Part shown: positions 6,178 through 6,472 of the stretch, piece by piece
Layout of the letters: each line of letters opens with the position of its first letter
How positions within the stretch are numbered: position 1 is the first letter of the stretch
Source: Luminiphilus sp.
GTDB taxonomy: Bacteria; Pseudomonadota; Gammaproteobacteria; Pseudomonadales; Halieaceae
Length of the DNA: 6,472 nucleotides
Assembly: GCA_024638905.1 (NCBI GenBank)
Contig: JAHEJH010000141.1
Span: 1 to 6,472 of the forward strand
Direction: 5' to 3'
The notes under the pieces: model-generated
What the model was told of the DNA's origin: nothing
The model's input: only the letters and a program-made list of their open reading frames with translations
The model's database searches: none
Position numbers and translations under genes: made by a program

Positions 6178-6472
6178 CTATGAAAGCGCCAGCCACAGGA
6201 ACAAAATCACTCCGGCGCCCGAGATCATCGCGGTAGAAAAGCGGAGCCGGGCAGAAGACAGGCCCAGCCACAATCCTGTCAGAATAATAAAAAGCATCCC
6301 CGCCGCGAACACTTGCTGATAGGTCTTGTAAGCGGTCGGCCCATGCCCCATATGCAGCTCAATCATCCGCTTTTGCAGTGAGGGTTCGTTGTACTGCACT
6401 ACCGCCTCTTCACCGCTGATATCCAGCGTGTAAAACGGCCGGGTGGTTGGTCGAGTAATCAGCTGTGAGCCC
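6178..6472 (-). CDS. PepSY-associated TM-helix-like membrane protein, C-terminal part, runs off the right edge
   Basis: On the minus strand an open frame enters from the window edge and ends at TAG (6180-6178), giving 97 visible residues. A GTG at 6399-6397 could be read as a start, but the frame stays open upstream with protein-like sequence (RPFYTLDISGEEAV) and no ribosome binding site is evident, so I treat the gene as truncated by the window. IELHMGHGPTAYKTYQQVFA (38-57) precedes the first membrane helix (about 56-72, LFIILTGLWLGL), and a second helix ends the protein (about 80-96). The LH-GHG segment followed by a TGLWL helix resembles PepSY-associated TM-helix proteins, several of which lie near TonB-dependent receptors and act in iron reduction or uptake. 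That link is inferred from a short fragment. The gene converges on the receptor gene and is therefore a separate transcription unit. Confidence 0.65.
   Translation of the reverse strand, partial: GSQLITRPTTRPFYTLDISGEEAVVQYNEPSLQKRMIELHMGHGPTAYKTYQQVFAAGMLFIILTGLWLGLSSARLRFSTAMISGAGVILFLWLALS

Noticed and set aside
6178..6399. A complete small 73-residue membrane protein starting at the GTG at 6399
   Set aside because: The frame remains open to the window edge with coding-like sequence upstream, and no ribosome binding site precedes the GTG. It is better read as the C-terminus of a larger protein.

Overview
The window is dense protein-coding DNA of moderately high GC, with strong AGGAGG-type ribosome binding sites and a classic intrinsic terminator. 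The large TonB-dependent outer-membrane receptor shows a Gram-negative (diderm) host. The style of the receptor (a VVVTAR...LQDVP N-terminus and a terminal Phe) together with tandem CaiB-type CoA-transferases fits a free-living, possibly aquatic, gammaproteobacterium or other proteobacterium. The sequence alone does not identify the genus.

Layout, left to right. (1) 1-875, minus strand: the N-terminal 291 residues of an exported metal-dependent amidohydrolase (amidohydrolase family 3, YtcJ-like); its C-terminus lies beyond the left edge. (2) 876-1008: a divergent promoter region with a perfect 7-bp inverted repeat and an 8-bp palindrome. (3) 1009-2202 and 2215-3414, plus strand: two adjacent class III (CaiB/BaiF) CoA-transferase family proteins 12 nt apart. 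Both keep the family Asp, but they differ at the residues used as acid/base catalysts in alpha-methylacyl-CoA racemases. (4) 3502-6108, plus strand: a complete 868-residue TonB-dependent receptor behind a strong ribosome binding site. (5) 6123-6151: a perfect 13-bp-stem bidirectional terminator. (6) 6178-6472, minus strand: the C-terminal 97 residues of a membrane protein resembling PepSY-associated TM-helix proteins, converging on the receptor gene.

Working model (inference): the receptor brings an unknown organic compound across the outer membrane. The exported amidohydrolase may hydrolyse an amide, ester or related bond in the periplasm. The two cytoplasmic CaiB-family enzymes may then activate and/or epimerise the resulting carboxylic acid as a CoA thioester. 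No siderophore-specific gene, sigma/anti-sigma pair, CoA ligase or regulator is visible, so the substrate stays open. There are no mobile elements, CRISPR arrays, tRNA or rRNA genes, and no gene-free stretch longer than about 133 bases. I see a plausible uncharacterised uptake/catabolism locus, but no clear sign of a wholly new type of system.
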